In this document: one piece after another, positions 40,731 through 49,539 of the stretch | How the letters are laid out: each line of letters starts with the position of its first letter | How positions within the stretch are numbered: position 1 is the first letter of the stretch | Made by a program: the position numbers and the translations under genes | Assembly (NCBI RefSeq): GCF_031456545.1 | Contig: NZ_JAVDUV010000001.1 | Coordinates: 1,922,001-1,986,000, forward strand | Source of the DNA: Agromyces sp. 3263 | Lineage (GTDB): Bacteria > Actinomycetota > Actinomycetes > Actinomycetales > Microbacteriaceae | DNA length: 64,000 nt | Direction: 5' to 3' | The notes under the pieces: generated by a model | What the model was told of the DNA's origin: nothing | Databases searched by the model: none | Seen by the model: only the letters and a program-made list of their open reading frames with translations

Positions 40731-41599
40731 TGACCGCCGCCGCCGCATCCGCCGCCTCGCCGCCGCCGCCACCCAGCGGCGCGACCGGGCGCCCGCCGCG
40801 GGCCCGCTCGCACGGCTGGAGCCCGCGCACCGAGAACACGCTGCGCATCGTGGCGCCGATCGCCGTCGGGCTCATCGTGCTCGGCACGTGGCAGTTCCTC
40901 GTCAGCGTGGTCGGCGTCTCGGACTACCTGCTGCCGAGCCCGGCGTCGATCATCGAGGAGTTCATCGCGTACTGGCCGTCGATCGCGCAGGCCATGGTCA
41001 TCACGGGCACGAACGCGCTCGTCGGCCTGGTCGTCGGCTCGATCCTCGGCATCCTGCTCGCCGCACTGGCCGCGCGGTGGCGCGCGATCGACCAGATGAG
41101 CGCGCCAGTCGTCGCGTCGCTCGCGGTCATCCCCATCGTGGCCCTCGCGCCAGTGCTCAACTCGATGTTCGGCGCCGACAGCCAGTTCGGCCGGCAGGCG
41201 ATCGCCGCCCTCGCCTCGTTCGTGCCCGTGTTCATCAACACGTTGCGCGGGTTCCGGCAGACCGCGCCTGTGCACCGCGACCTCATGAAGGCGTACGCGG
41301 CGAACTCGGGCCAGGTGCTGCGCACGCTCACGCTGCCGACGGCGCGACCGTTCATCCTCACCGGCATCCGCATCGCCTCGTCGCTCGCCGTGATCTCCGC
41401 GCTCGTCGCGGAGTACTTCGGCGGCCCGCGCGGCGGACTCGGCGGCCTCATCTCGACGTCGGCCGCGTCGAGCGCCTACGCCCGGGCCTGGGCCTACGTC
41501 CTGGCATCCATCGCCCTCGGCCTGCTCTTCTACCTCGCCACCCTCGCGCTCGAGCGACTGCTGCAACGCCGACCCGTCGAGGAGCGACGACGCACCTGA
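40730..41599 (+). CDS. ABC importer permease (SsuC/THI5-type), second
   Basis: 289 residues, with a Pro/Ser-rich N-terminus, six membrane helices and the coupling motif DLMKAYAANSGQVLRTLTLP (~185-204) followed by VISALVAEYFGGPRGGLGG. Its ATG shares a base with the ATPase stop (TGATG). Two different permeases in one importer suggest a heterodimeric channel. A small hairpin (41611-41629) follows and may lower read-through relative to the binding protein gene. Confidence 0.88.
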   Translation: MTAAAASAASPPPPPSGATGRPPRARSHGWSPRTENTLRIVAPIAVGLIVLGTWQFLVSVVGVSDYLLPSPASIIEEFIAYWPSIAQAMVITGTNALVGLVVGSILGILLAALAARWRAIDQMSAPVVASLAVIPIVALAPVLNSMFGADSQFGRQAIAALASFVPVFINTLRGFRQTAPVHRDLMKAYAANSGQVLRTLTLPTARPFILTGIRIASSLAVISALVAEYFGGPRGGLGGLISTSAASSAYARAWAYVLASIALGLLFYLATLALERLLQRRPVEERRRT

Positions 41600-41610
41600 C
41601 CACCAGACCA

Positions 41611-41629
41611 CCGGGGCCGAGGGCCCCGG
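41611..41629 (+). terminator. Short hairpin between permease and binding-protein genes
   Basis: CCGGGGCC, a GAG loop, and GGCCCCGG: eight perfect pairs 11 bases after the permease stop. It probably acts as a processing or stabilising hairpin rather than a full stop, since the binding-protein gene continues the same system. Confidence 0.45.
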
Positions 41630-41712
41630 GGAACCGCACCACCCGCACCGAATGCACCACCGCACCACCCGCACCGCACCGAGAACACCCGAAATGCATC
41701 GAGAGGACTGAC

Positions 41713-42864
41713 ATGAACCACAGCAGACGTCGCGTCGCGACGATCGGCGGGCTCGCACTCGCGACCGCCCTCGCCTTCACCGCATGCTCCGGATCCGGCG
41801 GGTCGGGGGAGACCGACAGCGCCGACGGCGGTGACCTCACCCCGGTGAAGCTGCAGCTCCAGTGGCTGCCGCAGGGCCAGTTCGCCGGCTACTTCGCCGC
41901 CGCCGACCAGGGCTACTTCGAGGAGGAGGGCCTGGACGTCGAGATCATCCCCTCCGGCGGCGACATCGTGCCGCAGGACGCGCTCGCCAACGGCGACGTC
42001 GACTACGCCATCGCGTGGGTGCCGAAGGTGCTCGGCTCGATCGAACAGGGCGCCAACCTCACCGACATCGCGCAGATCTTCCAGAAGTCGGGCACGCTCC
42101 AGGTGTCCATGGCCGATTCGGGCATCGACTCCGTCGACGACTTCGAGGGCAAGAAGATCGGCTCGTGGGGCTTCGGCAACGAGTGGGAGATCTTCGCGGC
42201 AATGGCCGCCGAGGGCCTCGACTCCACGACCGTGCAGATCATCACGCAGGACTTCAACATGAACGCCTTCCTGCAGGGTGACATCGACGCGGCGCAGGCG
42301 ATGACCTACAACGAGTACGCCCAGCTCCTCGAGACGACCAACCCCGACACGGGCGAGCTCTACCAGCCCGAGGACTTCAACGTCATCAGCTACGAGGACA
42401 CCGAGGGCGCCATGCTCCAGGACGCCATCTGGGCCGACACCGAGCGCCTCGCCGACGACGAGGACTACCAGGACACGACGGTCAAGTTCCTGAAGGCCGT
42501 CATCAAGGGCTGGGTCTACGCGGCCGAGAACCCGCAGGAGGCCTCGGACATCACGATCGCGGCCGGCTCCGGCTGGGGTCCCAGCCACGAGCTGTGGATG
42601 GTCAACGAGACGAACAAGCTCATCTGGCCCTCGCCCGACGGCATCGGCATCATCAACCAGGACGCGTGGGACAAGACGGTCGCGGGCGCGCTCGCGGCCG
42701 TGAACGAGTCGGGCGCGCACCTCATCACCGAGGAGCCGCCGTCGACCGCGTACACGAACGACTGGATCCAGAAGGCGCTCGACGAGCTCGAGGGCGAAGA
42801 CCTCGACCTCACCGGCGAGAACTTCGAGCCCATCGACGTCACCCTCGAGGAGGGCGGCAACTAG
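41713..42864 (+). CDS. NMT1/THI5-like substrate-binding lipoprotein
   Basis: 383 residues with a lipoprotein signal (GLALATALAFTACSG; Cys ~25) and the THI5/NMT1 binding fold: KLQLQWLPQGQFAGYFAAAD (residues ~46-65), EEGLDVEIIPSGGDIVPQDA and IGSWGFGNEWEI. The W-x-P-x-x-Q-F-A-G-Y-x-x-A motif is typical of binding proteins for pyrimidine-like ligands such as thiamin precursors, and of close relatives. GAGAGG precedes the ATG. With pyrimidine-ring enzymes on both sides, uracil, thymine or a pyrimidine derivative is the likely ligand. Confidence 0.88.
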   Translation: MNHSRRRVATIGGLALATALAFTACSGSGGSGETDSADGGDLTPVKLQLQWLPQGQFAGYFAAADQGYFEEEGLDVEIIPSGGDIVPQDALANGDVDYAIAWVPKVLGSIEQGANLTDIAQIFQKSGTLQVSMADSGIDSVDDFEGKKIGSWGFGNEWEIFAAMAAEGLDSTTVQIITQDFNMNAFLQGDIDAAQAMTYNEYAQLLETTNPDTGELYQPEDFNVISYEDTEGAMLQDAIWADTERLADDEDYQDTTVKFLKAVIKGWVYAAENPQEASDITIAAGSGWGPSHELWMVNETNKLIWPSPDGIGIINQDAWDKTVAGALAAVNESGAHLITEEPPSTAYTNDWIQKALDELEGEDLDLTGENFEPIDVTLEEGGN

Positions 42865-42870
42865 TCGGCC

Positions 42871-42914
42871 GGATGCCGCGTGGCCGGTGAGTCCCGGCCG
42901 GCCACGCGGCATCC
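42871..42914. terminator. Hairpin of paired GGATGCCGC motifs
   Basis: GGATGCCGCGTGGCCGG (42871-42887), a 10-base loop, and its exact complement (42898-42914): 17 perfect pairs, six bases after the binding-protein stop. It has the same design and loop length as the hairpin at 31545-31586. It could separate transporter from enzyme transcripts or stabilise the upstream message. Confidence 0.75.
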
Positions 42915-42968
42915 GCCGGCATCACCCTCACACCGCATCACCGCACGCGAACGAAAGGCACCGAAGCC

Positions 42969-44297
42969 ATGACCGAGAACCTCGTAGAGGACCTCGACGA
43001 GCTCGCACGATCGCTCGACCGCGAGCACGTCTTCCACTCGTGGTCGGCGCAGTCGCAGCTCTCGTCGCTGGTCGTGGCCAGCGGGCGGGGATGCCGCGTC
43101 TGGGACCATGCCGGCCGAGAGTACCTCGACTTCTCGAGTCAGCTCGTGAACGTCAACATCGGCCACCAGCATCCGGCCGTCGTGCAGGCGATCAAGGAAC
43201 AGGCGGAGCTGTTGACGACCATCGCACCGTCGACTGTGAGCCTCGCGCGCGGCCAGGCCGCGAAGCGCATCATCGCCCGCGCGCCCGCGGGGTTCCACAA
43301 GGTGTTCTTCACGAACGGCGGCGCTGACGCGAACGAGAACGCGATCCGGATGGCGCGCCTGCACACCGGGCGCGACAAGATCCTCTCGACCTACCGCTCG
43401 TACCACGGCAACACCGGCGCGGCGATCGTGTCGACGGGTGACTGGCGCCGCATCCCCAACGAGTTCGCGCGCGCCCACGTGCACTTCTTCGGGCCCTACC
43501 TCTACCGCTCCGAGTTCTGGGCGACGACCCCCGAGGAGGAATCGGAGCGCGCGCTGCACCACCTGCGCCGCATGATCGAGGCCGAGGGGCCCTCGTCGAT
43601 CGCCGCCGTGCTGCTCGAGACCGTGCCCGGCACGGCGGGCATCATGATCCCGCCCCCCGGCTACCTCGCCGGGGTGCGGGAGTTGTGCGACCGGCACGGC
43701 ATCCTGCTCATCCTCGACGAGGTGATGGCGGGCTTCGGCCGCACCGGACGCTGGTTCGCGTTCGACGGCTACGACGTGCGCCCCGACCTCATCACCTTCG
43801 CGAAGGGCGTGAACTCGGGCTACATCCCGGTCGGCGGCGTGATCATCTCCGACCCGATCGCGGCGACGTTCGACGACCGGGTGTTTCCCGGCGGACTCAC
43901 CTACTCGGGGCATCCGCTCGCCATGGCCTCGATCGTCGCCACGCTCGACGCGATGGAGTCCGAGGGCATCGTCGAGAACGCCCGCGCGATCGGCGAGACC
44001 GAGATCGGGCCCGCACTCGCCGAGCTCGCCGAACGCCACGACGTGATCGGGGAGGTGCGTGGCGAGGGCGTCTTCTGGGCCGTCGAGCTCGTCGCCGACC
44101 CCGAGACCCGCGAGCCGCTGTCGCCCGCCGCGATGGGCCGGATCAAGTCCGGCCTCGTGGCGCGTGGCCTGCTGCCGTTCATCCAGGACAACCGCATCCA
44201 CGTGGTGCCCCCGTGCGTCGTCACGGTCGAGGATGTCGCCGAGGCGATGCCGATCTACGATGAGGTACTGAGCACCGCACTCGAAGGAGAGGGCTGA
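42969..44297 (+). CDS. Class III aminotransferase, probable beta-alanine transaminase
   Basis: 442 residues of the omega-aminotransferase fold. VWDHAGREYLDFSSQLVNVN, FFTNGGADANENAIRMAR, YRSYHGNTGAAI, ILDEVMAGFGRTG (Asp that binds the PLP ring N, ~256) and ITFAKGVNSGYIPVGG (PLP Lys ~280) are all present. In this array the product of the two amidohydrolases would be beta-alanine (or beta-aminoisobutyrate), and this enzyme would yield malonate semialdehyde (or its methyl form). It is followed three bases later by the matching dehydrogenase. The amino acceptor is not deducible. Confidence 0.88.
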   Translation: MTENLVEDLDELARSLDREHVFHSWSAQSQLSSLVVASGRGCRVWDHAGREYLDFSSQLVNVNIGHQHPAVVQAIKEQAELLTTIAPSTVSLARGQAAKRIIARAPAGFHKVFFTNGGADANENAIRMARLHTGRDKILSTYRSYHGNTGAAIVSTGDWRRIPNEFARAHVHFFGPYLYRSEFWATTPEEESERALHHLRRMIEAEGPSSIAAVLLETVPGTAGIMIPPPGYLAGVRELCDRHGILLILDEVMAGFGRTGRWFAFDGYDVRPDLITFAKGVNSGYIPVGGVIISDPIAATFDDRVFPGGLTYSGHPLAMASIVATLDAMESEGIVENARAIGETEIGPALAELAERHDVIGEVRGEGVFWAVELVADPETREPLSPAAMGRIKSGLVARGLLPFIQDNRIHVVPPCVVTVEDVAEAMPIYDEVLSTALEGEG

Positions 44298-44300
44298 CTC

Positions 44301-45833
44301 ATGAGCCAGACACTGACCGAATCCCAGGCGTCGGCCGCCGCCACGACGACCGTCGAGCACTGGATCGACGGAGCATCCGTCGCCGGATCGTCCGACCGCA
44401 GCGGACCCGTCTACAACCCCGCATTGGGCGTCGAGCAGAAGCGCGTGCGCTTCGCGTCGACCGAGGACGTCGACCTCGCGGTGCAGGCCGCCGCCCGGGC
44501 GTTCCCCGGCTGGCGTGACACGTCGATCGCGAAGCGCCAGCAGGTGATGTTCGCGTTCCGCGAGCTGCTGAACGCGCGCACCGGCGAACTCGCGGCGATC
44601 CTCACCAGCGAGCACGGCAAGGTGACGTCGGATGCCGCGGGCGAGATCGCGCGCGGACTCGAGGTCGTCGAGCTCGCCTGCGCCATGCCGGGCTACACCA
44701 AGGGCGAGTACTCCGAGAACGTCTCGACGGGCATCGACGTGTACACGCTGCGCCAGCCCGTCGGCGTCGTGGGCATCATCAGCCCGTTCAACTTCCCGGC
44801 GATGGTGCCGCTGTGGTTCTTCCCCCTCGCGATCGCGACGGGCAACACCGTGGTGCTGAAGCCGTCGGAGAAGGACCCGTCGGCCGCGGTGTGGCTCGCC
44901 CAGCTCATGCAGGAGGCGGGACTCCCCGACGGCGTGCTCAACGTGGTGCACGGCGACAAGGTCGCCGTCGACGCGCTGCTCGAGCATCCGACCGTGCGCT
45001 CGATCTCGTTCGTGGGCTCCACGCCGATCGCGCAGTACATCTACTCGACGGCCACCGCGAACGGCAAGCGCGTGCAGGCGCTCGGCGGTGCGAAGAACCA
45101 CATGCTGGTCCTCCCGGACGCAGACCTCGACCTCGCCGCGGACGCCGCCGTCAACGCCGGCTTCGGCTCGGCGGGAGAGCGATGCATGGCGATCTCGGCG
45201 GTGCTCGCGGTCGACTCCATCGCCGACGAGCTCGTCGAGAAGATCGCCGAGCGGATGTCGCGGCTGACGACCGGCGACGGCACCCGCGGCTGCGACATGG
45301 GGCCGCTCATCACCCGGGAGCACCGTGACAAGGTCGCGGGCTACCTCGACGTCGCGGCATCCGACGGCGCATCAGTGGTCGTCGACGGACGCGACCCCGA
45401 CGTCGACGGCGAGCCCGACGGGTTCTGGCTCGGACCGACCCTCGTCGACCGGGTGCCGACCTCGTCGGCCGTCTACCGCGACGAGATCTTCGGACCGGTG
45501 CTGTCGGTCCTGCGCGTCGAGGGGTACGAGGACGGGCTCGAGCTCATCAACGGCTCGCGCTACGGCAACGGCACGGCGATCTTCACGAACGACGGCGGCG
45601 CCGCGCGGCGGTTCCAGCGCGAGGTGACGGTCGGTATGGTCGGCATCAACGTGCCGATCCCGGTGCCCGTGGCCTACCACTCGTTCGGCGGCTGGAAGGA
45701 CTCGCTGTTCGGCGACGCCAAGGCCTACGGCCCGCGCGGGTTCGACTTCTTCACGCAGGAGAAGGCGATCACCTCGCGCTGGCTCGACCCGAGCCACGGC
45801 GGCCTCAACCTGGGCTTCCCGCAGCACGACTGA
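44301..45833 (+). CDS. mmsA: CoA-acylating (methyl)malonate-semialdehyde dehydrogenase
   Basis: 510 residues of the aldehyde dehydrogenase superfamily with MMSDH features: VEHWIDGASVAGSSDRSGPV at the start, PFNFPAMVPLWFFPLAIATG (~165-184), KPSEKDPSAAVWLAQL, ALGGAKNHMLVLPDAD and the catalytic Cys in FGSAGERCMAISAVLAV (~297), and the ending SFGGWKDSLFGD. It oxidises malonate or methylmalonate semialdehyde to acetyl-CoA or propionyl-CoA with loss of CO2, ending the pyrimidine route. GGAGAGGG lies upstream of the ATG. A REP-like palindrome follows its stop. Confidence 0.93.
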   Translation: MSQTLTESQASAAATTTVEHWIDGASVAGSSDRSGPVYNPALGVEQKRVRFASTEDVDLAVQAAARAFPGWRDTSIAKRQQVMFAFRELLNARTGELAAILTSEHGKVTSDAAGEIARGLEVVELACAMPGYTKGEYSENVSTGIDVYTLRQPVGVVGIISPFNFPAMVPLWFFPLAIATGNTVVLKPSEKDPSAAVWLAQLMQEAGLPDGVLNVVHGDKVAVDALLEHPTVRSISFVGSTPIAQYIYSTATANGKRVQALGGAKNHMLVLPDADLDLAADAAVNAGFGSAGERCMAISAVLAVDSIADELVEKIAERMSRLTTGDGTRGCDMGPLITREHRDKVAGYLDVAASDGASVVVDGRDPDVDGEPDGFWLGPTLVDRVPTSSAVYRDEIFGPVLSVLRVEGYEDGLELINGSRYGNGTAIFTNDGGAARRFQREVTVGMVGINVPIPVPVAYHSFGGWKDSLFGDAKAYGPRGFDFFTQEKAITSRWLDPSHGGLNLGFPQHD

Positions 45834-45920
45834 GCGGCGGACTGGCTGGCCGGGCGGCGTGTGGCCGGCGGTACGCGCCGCTCGCCGCCCGTTGCCCTGT
45901 GCCCGCGTGCCCGCGTGCCC

Positions 45921-45993
45921 GATTCAGGTGAACGGCGTCCATTCAGGGCGATTCCCGCGGAATCAGCCTGAGCAGCGGCCGTCTGCCTGAATC
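45921..45993. repeat. REP-like palindromic element, copy 1 (convergent junction)
   Basis: Starts GATTCAGG and ends CCTGAATC, with inner matches (AACGGCG versus GCGGCCG) forming a long imperfect stem. A closely similar element lies at 55203-55275. Both sit between the 3' ends of convergent genes, where they could terminate both transcripts. Confidence 0.75.
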
Positions 45994-46007
45994 GCGCGCG
46001 AGTGCGC

Positions 46008-46496
46008 CTAGCCCTCGGACGCGCGCGGCAGCGCATCGCGGAGCAGTTCCAGCGCCGCGCCCGCCGTCTGGTGCACGACCTCGGCGGGGTCGCCGTCGAA
46101 CTGCCAGTGCGCCTCGCGGAGTTCACCGCGCACGCTCGCCGCCGCGTAGACGCTGCCCGGGCGCTCTCCCTCGTCGGGGTCGGGTCCGCCCACGCCGGTG
46201 ACGGCGACCGTGGCATCCGCCTCGAGCGCCCGTGCCACGCCCTGCGCGAGTTCCCTGGCGCACTGCGCGGACGCGACCTTCTCGGCGGTGACCCCGAGGA
46301 GCGCCCGCTTGACCTCGGTCGCGTAGGCGACCACACCCCCACGCAGCCACTCGGATGCCTCGGGCGCGGCGCCCAGCGCATTCGAGATCGCGCCCGTGGT
46401 GAGCGATTCCGCCGCGGCCACCGTCAGCCCGGCCGCCTGTGCCCTGCGGGCGATCTCCTCCGCCAGATCTTCGAACTTGTCAGCCGGATCCTGCAT
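46008..46496 (-). CDS. CinA C-terminal family amidohydrolase (PncC type)
   Basis: 162 residues covering only the CinA C-terminal domain: GLTVAAAESLTTGAISNALG (the AES-(L/C)-TGG-like motif, residues ~23-42), GGVVAYATEVKRALLGV, and TGVGGPDPDEGERPGSVYAA (~98-117). This domain deamidates nicotinamide mononucleotide in characterised homologues, recycling NAD breakdown products. It is of normal stand-alone length. It converges with mmsA across the REP-like element, and the enoyl-CoA hydratase gene lies upstream on the same strand. Confidence 0.9.
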   Translation of the reverse strand: MQDPADKFEDLAEEIARRAQAAGLTVAAAESLTTGAISNALGAAPEASEWLRGGVVAYATEVKRALLGVTAEKVASAQCARELAQGVARALEADATVAVTGVGGPDPDEGERPGSVYAAASVRGELREAHWQFDGDPAEVVHQTAGAALELLRDALPRASEG

Positions 46497-46527
46497 CCCT
46501 CGACGCTAACTCGCCGCCGCCAGCGTG

Positions 46528-47334
46528 TCAGCGGGTTGACGACCGGCCCGAGCCCGCAGCGAACGCGGCGACGGCGGCTTGCGCGTCGGGCGTCTCGAAC
46601 GCGGCGCCGATCGTGCGGGCCTCGTCGTCGAGCGCCTCCTGGAAGGAGCGCGACGGTCCTGAGCGCACGAGGCGCTTGGCCTGCCCGAACGCACCGGTGG
46701 CCCCGCGCAGCCAGGAGTCCGCGATCTCACGAGCGCGGTCGGCGAGCTCCTCGGGGGCGACGACCTCGGTCACGAGCCCCCAGTCGAGCGCTTCGGCGGC
46801 GCCGAGCGTCCGCGACGTCAGGGTGAGCTCGAGGGCTCGTCGCATGCCGATCGCTTCCGGAAGCAGGGTGCTCACGCCGCAGTCGGGGGTCAGGCCGACG
46901 TCGGAGTAGCGGCTTGCGAAGGTCGCCCGGTCGGACGCCACGATGAGGTCGGCCACGAGCATGAATCCGAGTCCGCCGCCGGCCACCGGCCCCTGCACCG
47001 CCGCGACGATGGGCTTGGTGCTCTCGCGGAGCGCGCGGTGACCGGCGTGGATGACGTCGGCGAGCGCGGTGATCGTCCGGCCCGGGGCATCCGTGGTGCC
47101 GGCGAGCTCGGACATCGCGCGCACGTCGCCGCCCGCGCAGAAGGCGCGCCCGACCGCGTCGAACAGCACTGCGCCGACGTCGTCGCGTTCGGCGACCTCG
47201 ACGGCGAGGTCTCGCCACCGGTGGATCGCCTCGGGGTCCATCGCATTGAGCCGCGACGGGCGATTGAGCGTGATGTGGGCGAGCCCGTCACGCACCTCGA
47301 ACAGGATCGCCTCGCCGCTGGCCGCTTCGCTCAT
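46528..47334 (-). CDS. Enoyl-CoA hydratase/isomerase family protein
   Basis: 268 residues with crotonase motifs: HITLNRPSRLNAMDPEAIH, GRAFCAGGDVRAMSELA (oxyanion hole, residues ~63-79), and the loop VQGPVAGGGLGFMLVADLIV (~113-132) with YSDVGLTPDCGVSTLLPEAI. In this last segment the hydratase catalytic Glu position reads Asp-Cys-Gly, so isomerase or another crotonase activity is possible. The ATG at 47334 gives the normal length. No fatty-acid neighbours are present. Confidence 0.88.
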   Translation of the reverse strand: MSEAASGEAILFEVRDGLAHITLNRPSRLNAMDPEAIHRWRDLAVEVAERDDVGAVLFDAVGRAFCAGGDVRAMSELAGTTDAPGRTITALADVIHAGHRALRESTKPIVAAVQGPVAGGGLGFMLVADLIVASDRATFASRYSDVGLTPDCGVSTLLPEAIGMRRALELTLTSRTLGAAEALDWGLVTEVVAPEELADRAREIADSWLRGATGAFGQAKRLVRSGPSRSFQEALDDEARTIGAAFETPDAQAAVAAFAAGSGRSSTR

Positions 47335-47357
47335 GGTCGAGGAGTCTAGTTGCCCGC

Positions 47358-48078
47358 TCAGACGCCGAAGTTCGCGCTCGGCGCCGAGAGCCGCTCGATG
47401 ACTCCAGTGTCGTCGTAGCTGAGCACCATCACGCCGAAGTTGCGCTCCATGGAGTCGGCCGGATTGGGCGGCAGTGTCACGATTCCGACCCGCGAGACCG
47501 TCACGATGCGTCCGGTGGTGGGGTCGGTATAGGGCGGAGTCGTCTCCACGCCGATCGTCATCTCCGAGGGTGCGTCGCCGACGGCCACGCCGGTCGCCGA
47601 TCCGATGCCGGCCGCGGTCGCGACGGGGAGGGGACCGGCCATCGGCCCCTCGACGAAGACGTAGTGGTTGGGGTTCTCGGGAGGGGTGCCGGGGGTATCG
47701 GTGTCGTAGAGGCGAAGGCCTCCCCACTCGTGGTCGATGCCGGGGGACGACTCCATGCCGCCGGCATTGGGGCTGTCGACGGGGGCCCCGAGGTACTCGG
47801 TGAGGCCGGCCACCACCTCGGTGGTCGGGCTGGAAGTAGTCGAAGCTCGCGAGGGTCGTGCCGTCGGCGTCGAGCACCGTGATGGCCTCGGCCGAGATGG
47901 CGACGGATGCCGCGGCCGGCTCGGGCTCGGGTGCGGGCGTCGTCGGCGGCGCGCTCGTCACGGGCGGTGACGAGGTGGCGCCGGGGCCGCCTGCGCACGC
48001 GGCGAGCACCCCGATCGCAGCCAGGGATGGACGAGGGCGGCGGCGCGTCGCTTCGACATGGGTCGGAACATACCGCAT
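47358..48078 (-). pseudogene. Frameshifted lipoprotein
   Basis: The first part (from ATG 48078) encodes a lipoprotein signal with SLAAIGVLAACAGG, a Pro/Ser/Thr linker and VLDADGTTLASFDYFQPD. At about 47,822-47,830 the frame breaks: a single extra C in GACCACC shifts it, and the sensible continuation TEVVAGLTEYLGAPVDS ... LSAPSANFGV runs in another frame to a stop at 47358. With one base removed it would be a normal lipoprotein of about 239 residues. It is either a recent pseudogene or a sequencing error. No family recognised. Confidence 0.7.
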
Positions 48079-48148
48079 GGCGAAGCCGTGGGACATCAGG
48101 GACGTCACTGAATCCGGCGATGGAGCCGGTGCCGGTGGCGGTGACGGG

Positions 48149-49105
48149 TCAGGCCGCGCTCCCCGTGGCGGGAGCGCCGCGGCCGCGGGAGGGGTGTCCA
48201 TATGCCTGCTCGAGCCGGGAGGCGCGGGCCACGAGCACGTCGAGCACCGTGCGCACGGCGAGGCGCTCTGCGACATCCGGCCGCACCAGCGCCACGATCT
48301 GCCGGGCGGACGCGACACCTCGGATCGGCTTCAGCACGATGCCCGACGGCACCGTGCCCGACGTGAACCGTGGCACGAACGCGATGCCGAGGCCGGCCTC
48401 GATGAACGCCTCCATGATGCGCATGTCGCTGAAGCGCTGGCTGACCTGCACCCGCTTGCCGCCCTCCTGCTCGATGGCGTGCAGGATGCGCTCGAACGGG
48501 AACCCCGGCGGCACTCCGAGCCAGGTCTCGTCGACGAGGTCGGCCGGTGTCACGTGCGACCTGGACGCGAGCCGGTGGTCGGCGGGCAGGCCGATGTCGA
48601 GCGGTTCGGTGAGCAGCGGCACGGCCTTGAGCCCCCGGCCGCCCCAGGGCAGCACGCCGGGCATGGTGTGCGCCAGCACGATGTCGTAGTCCGACGTCAG
48701 GTCGGGGAACTCGGCGAGCTCGGGGTCCAGGTCGGTGCACCGGACCACGAGGCCCGCGACCTGGGAGAGGTCGCTCAGCACGCTCGGCAGGAGGGTTGCG
48801 CCGACCGTGGGGAACGTGAGCAGCGTGACCTCGCCGCTCGGGTGGTTGCGGAACTCGTCCCACAGGGCGGAAGCCCGTTCGAGCGCGATCGCGACATCGG
48901 CCGCACTGCGGGCGAGCGCGTGCCCGGCGCTGGTGAGCACGAGGCCCCGGCCGCTGCGCTCGGTGAGCGGCATGCCGGCCTCGCGCTCGAGCACCTTGAG
49001 CTGTTGCGAGACCGCGGATGGGGTGCGCCCGGTGGCCTCGGCGACAGCCGTGACGCTGCCGCGTTCGGCGAGTTCCCTGAGCAGGTCGAGGCGGCGAACG
49101 TCCAT
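48149..49105 (-). CDS. LysR-family transcriptional regulator
   Basis: 318 residues: the N-terminal helix-turn-helix (LLRELAERGSVTAVAEATGR then TPSAVSQQLKVLEREAG, residues ~8-45) and a two-lobe effector domain (EVTLLTFPTVGATLLPSVLS ... IVLAHTMPGVLPWGG ... GLGIAFVPRF). It resembles the short-HTH group with SAVSQQLKVLE seen in Actinobacteria. It is divergent from a small membrane gene starting at 49241. The effector is unknown. Confidence 0.9.
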   Translation of the reverse strand: MDVRRLDLLRELAERGSVTAVAEATGRTPSAVSQQLKVLEREAGMPLTERSGRGLVLTSAGHALARSAADVAIALERASALWDEFRNHPSGEVTLLTFPTVGATLLPSVLSDLSQVAGLVVRCTDLDPELAEFPDLTSDYDIVLAHTMPGVLPWGGRGLKAVPLLTEPLDIGLPADHRLASRSHVTPADLVDETWLGVPPGFPFERILHAIEQEGGKRVQVSQRFSDMRIMEAFIEAGLGIAFVPRFTSGTVPSGIVLKPIRGVASARQIVALVRPDVAERLAVRTVLDVLVARASRLEQAYGHPSRGRGAPATGSAA

Positions 49106-49240
49106 GTAGCCAGACTACATCGTCATTGAAGTATTGTGCGCTTGTGCTGCATGATCCCGCGCGCGAGAATGAGGGAGTCGAACACGTGCAACGGCGCATC
49201 CGTCGCTCGACGAGCCGCTCTTCTTTCGAAAGGAACCCAC

Positions 49241-49363
49241 GTGTTCACGCTCCTCGCCATCCTCGGTGTCATCTCCGTCGCCGGCATCGCCGGCTCCATC
49301 GTCGTCTCCTCGCGCGACGGCTACGGCCGCCGCCACCGCGAGACGTTCGCGCGCACCGTCTAG
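49241..49363 (+). CDS. Very small membrane protein (40 aa)
   Basis: 40 residues from GTG 49241, preceded by AAAGGA at correct distance. One hydrophobic span (LLAILGVISVAGIAGSIVVS) is followed by a charged tail, SSRDGYGRRHRETFARTV. Upstream in-frame starts lack a ribosome site. A strong hairpin terminator follows 31 bases after the stop, supporting a real transcription unit. Function unknown. Confidence 0.65.
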   Translation: MFTLLAILGVISVAGIAGSIVVSSRDGYGRRHRETFARTV

Positions 49364-49394
49364 GGCGCCGCGACATCCCGGCGCGTCCGGGAGC

Positions 49395-49436
49395 AGGGCC
49401 GCTGCGCGGGGGAGGGACACCCCGCGGAGCGGCCCT
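49395..49436 (+). terminator. GC-rich hairpin terminator
   Basis: 17-base arms (49395-49411 and 49420-49436) pair at 16 positions around an 8-base loop (GAGGGACA), 31 bases after the small membrane gene and about 100 bases before pyrE. Confidence 0.8.
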
Positions 49437-49539
49437 TCGCCGTGCTCCAGCGCCGGTCGCCGCAGCGCGCACGCCGAGGCACGGCCCGCCGGCGGCATCC
49501 GCCCCTTCCTCTCAGGCAGCGGGGCCGTAGAGTATTCGG

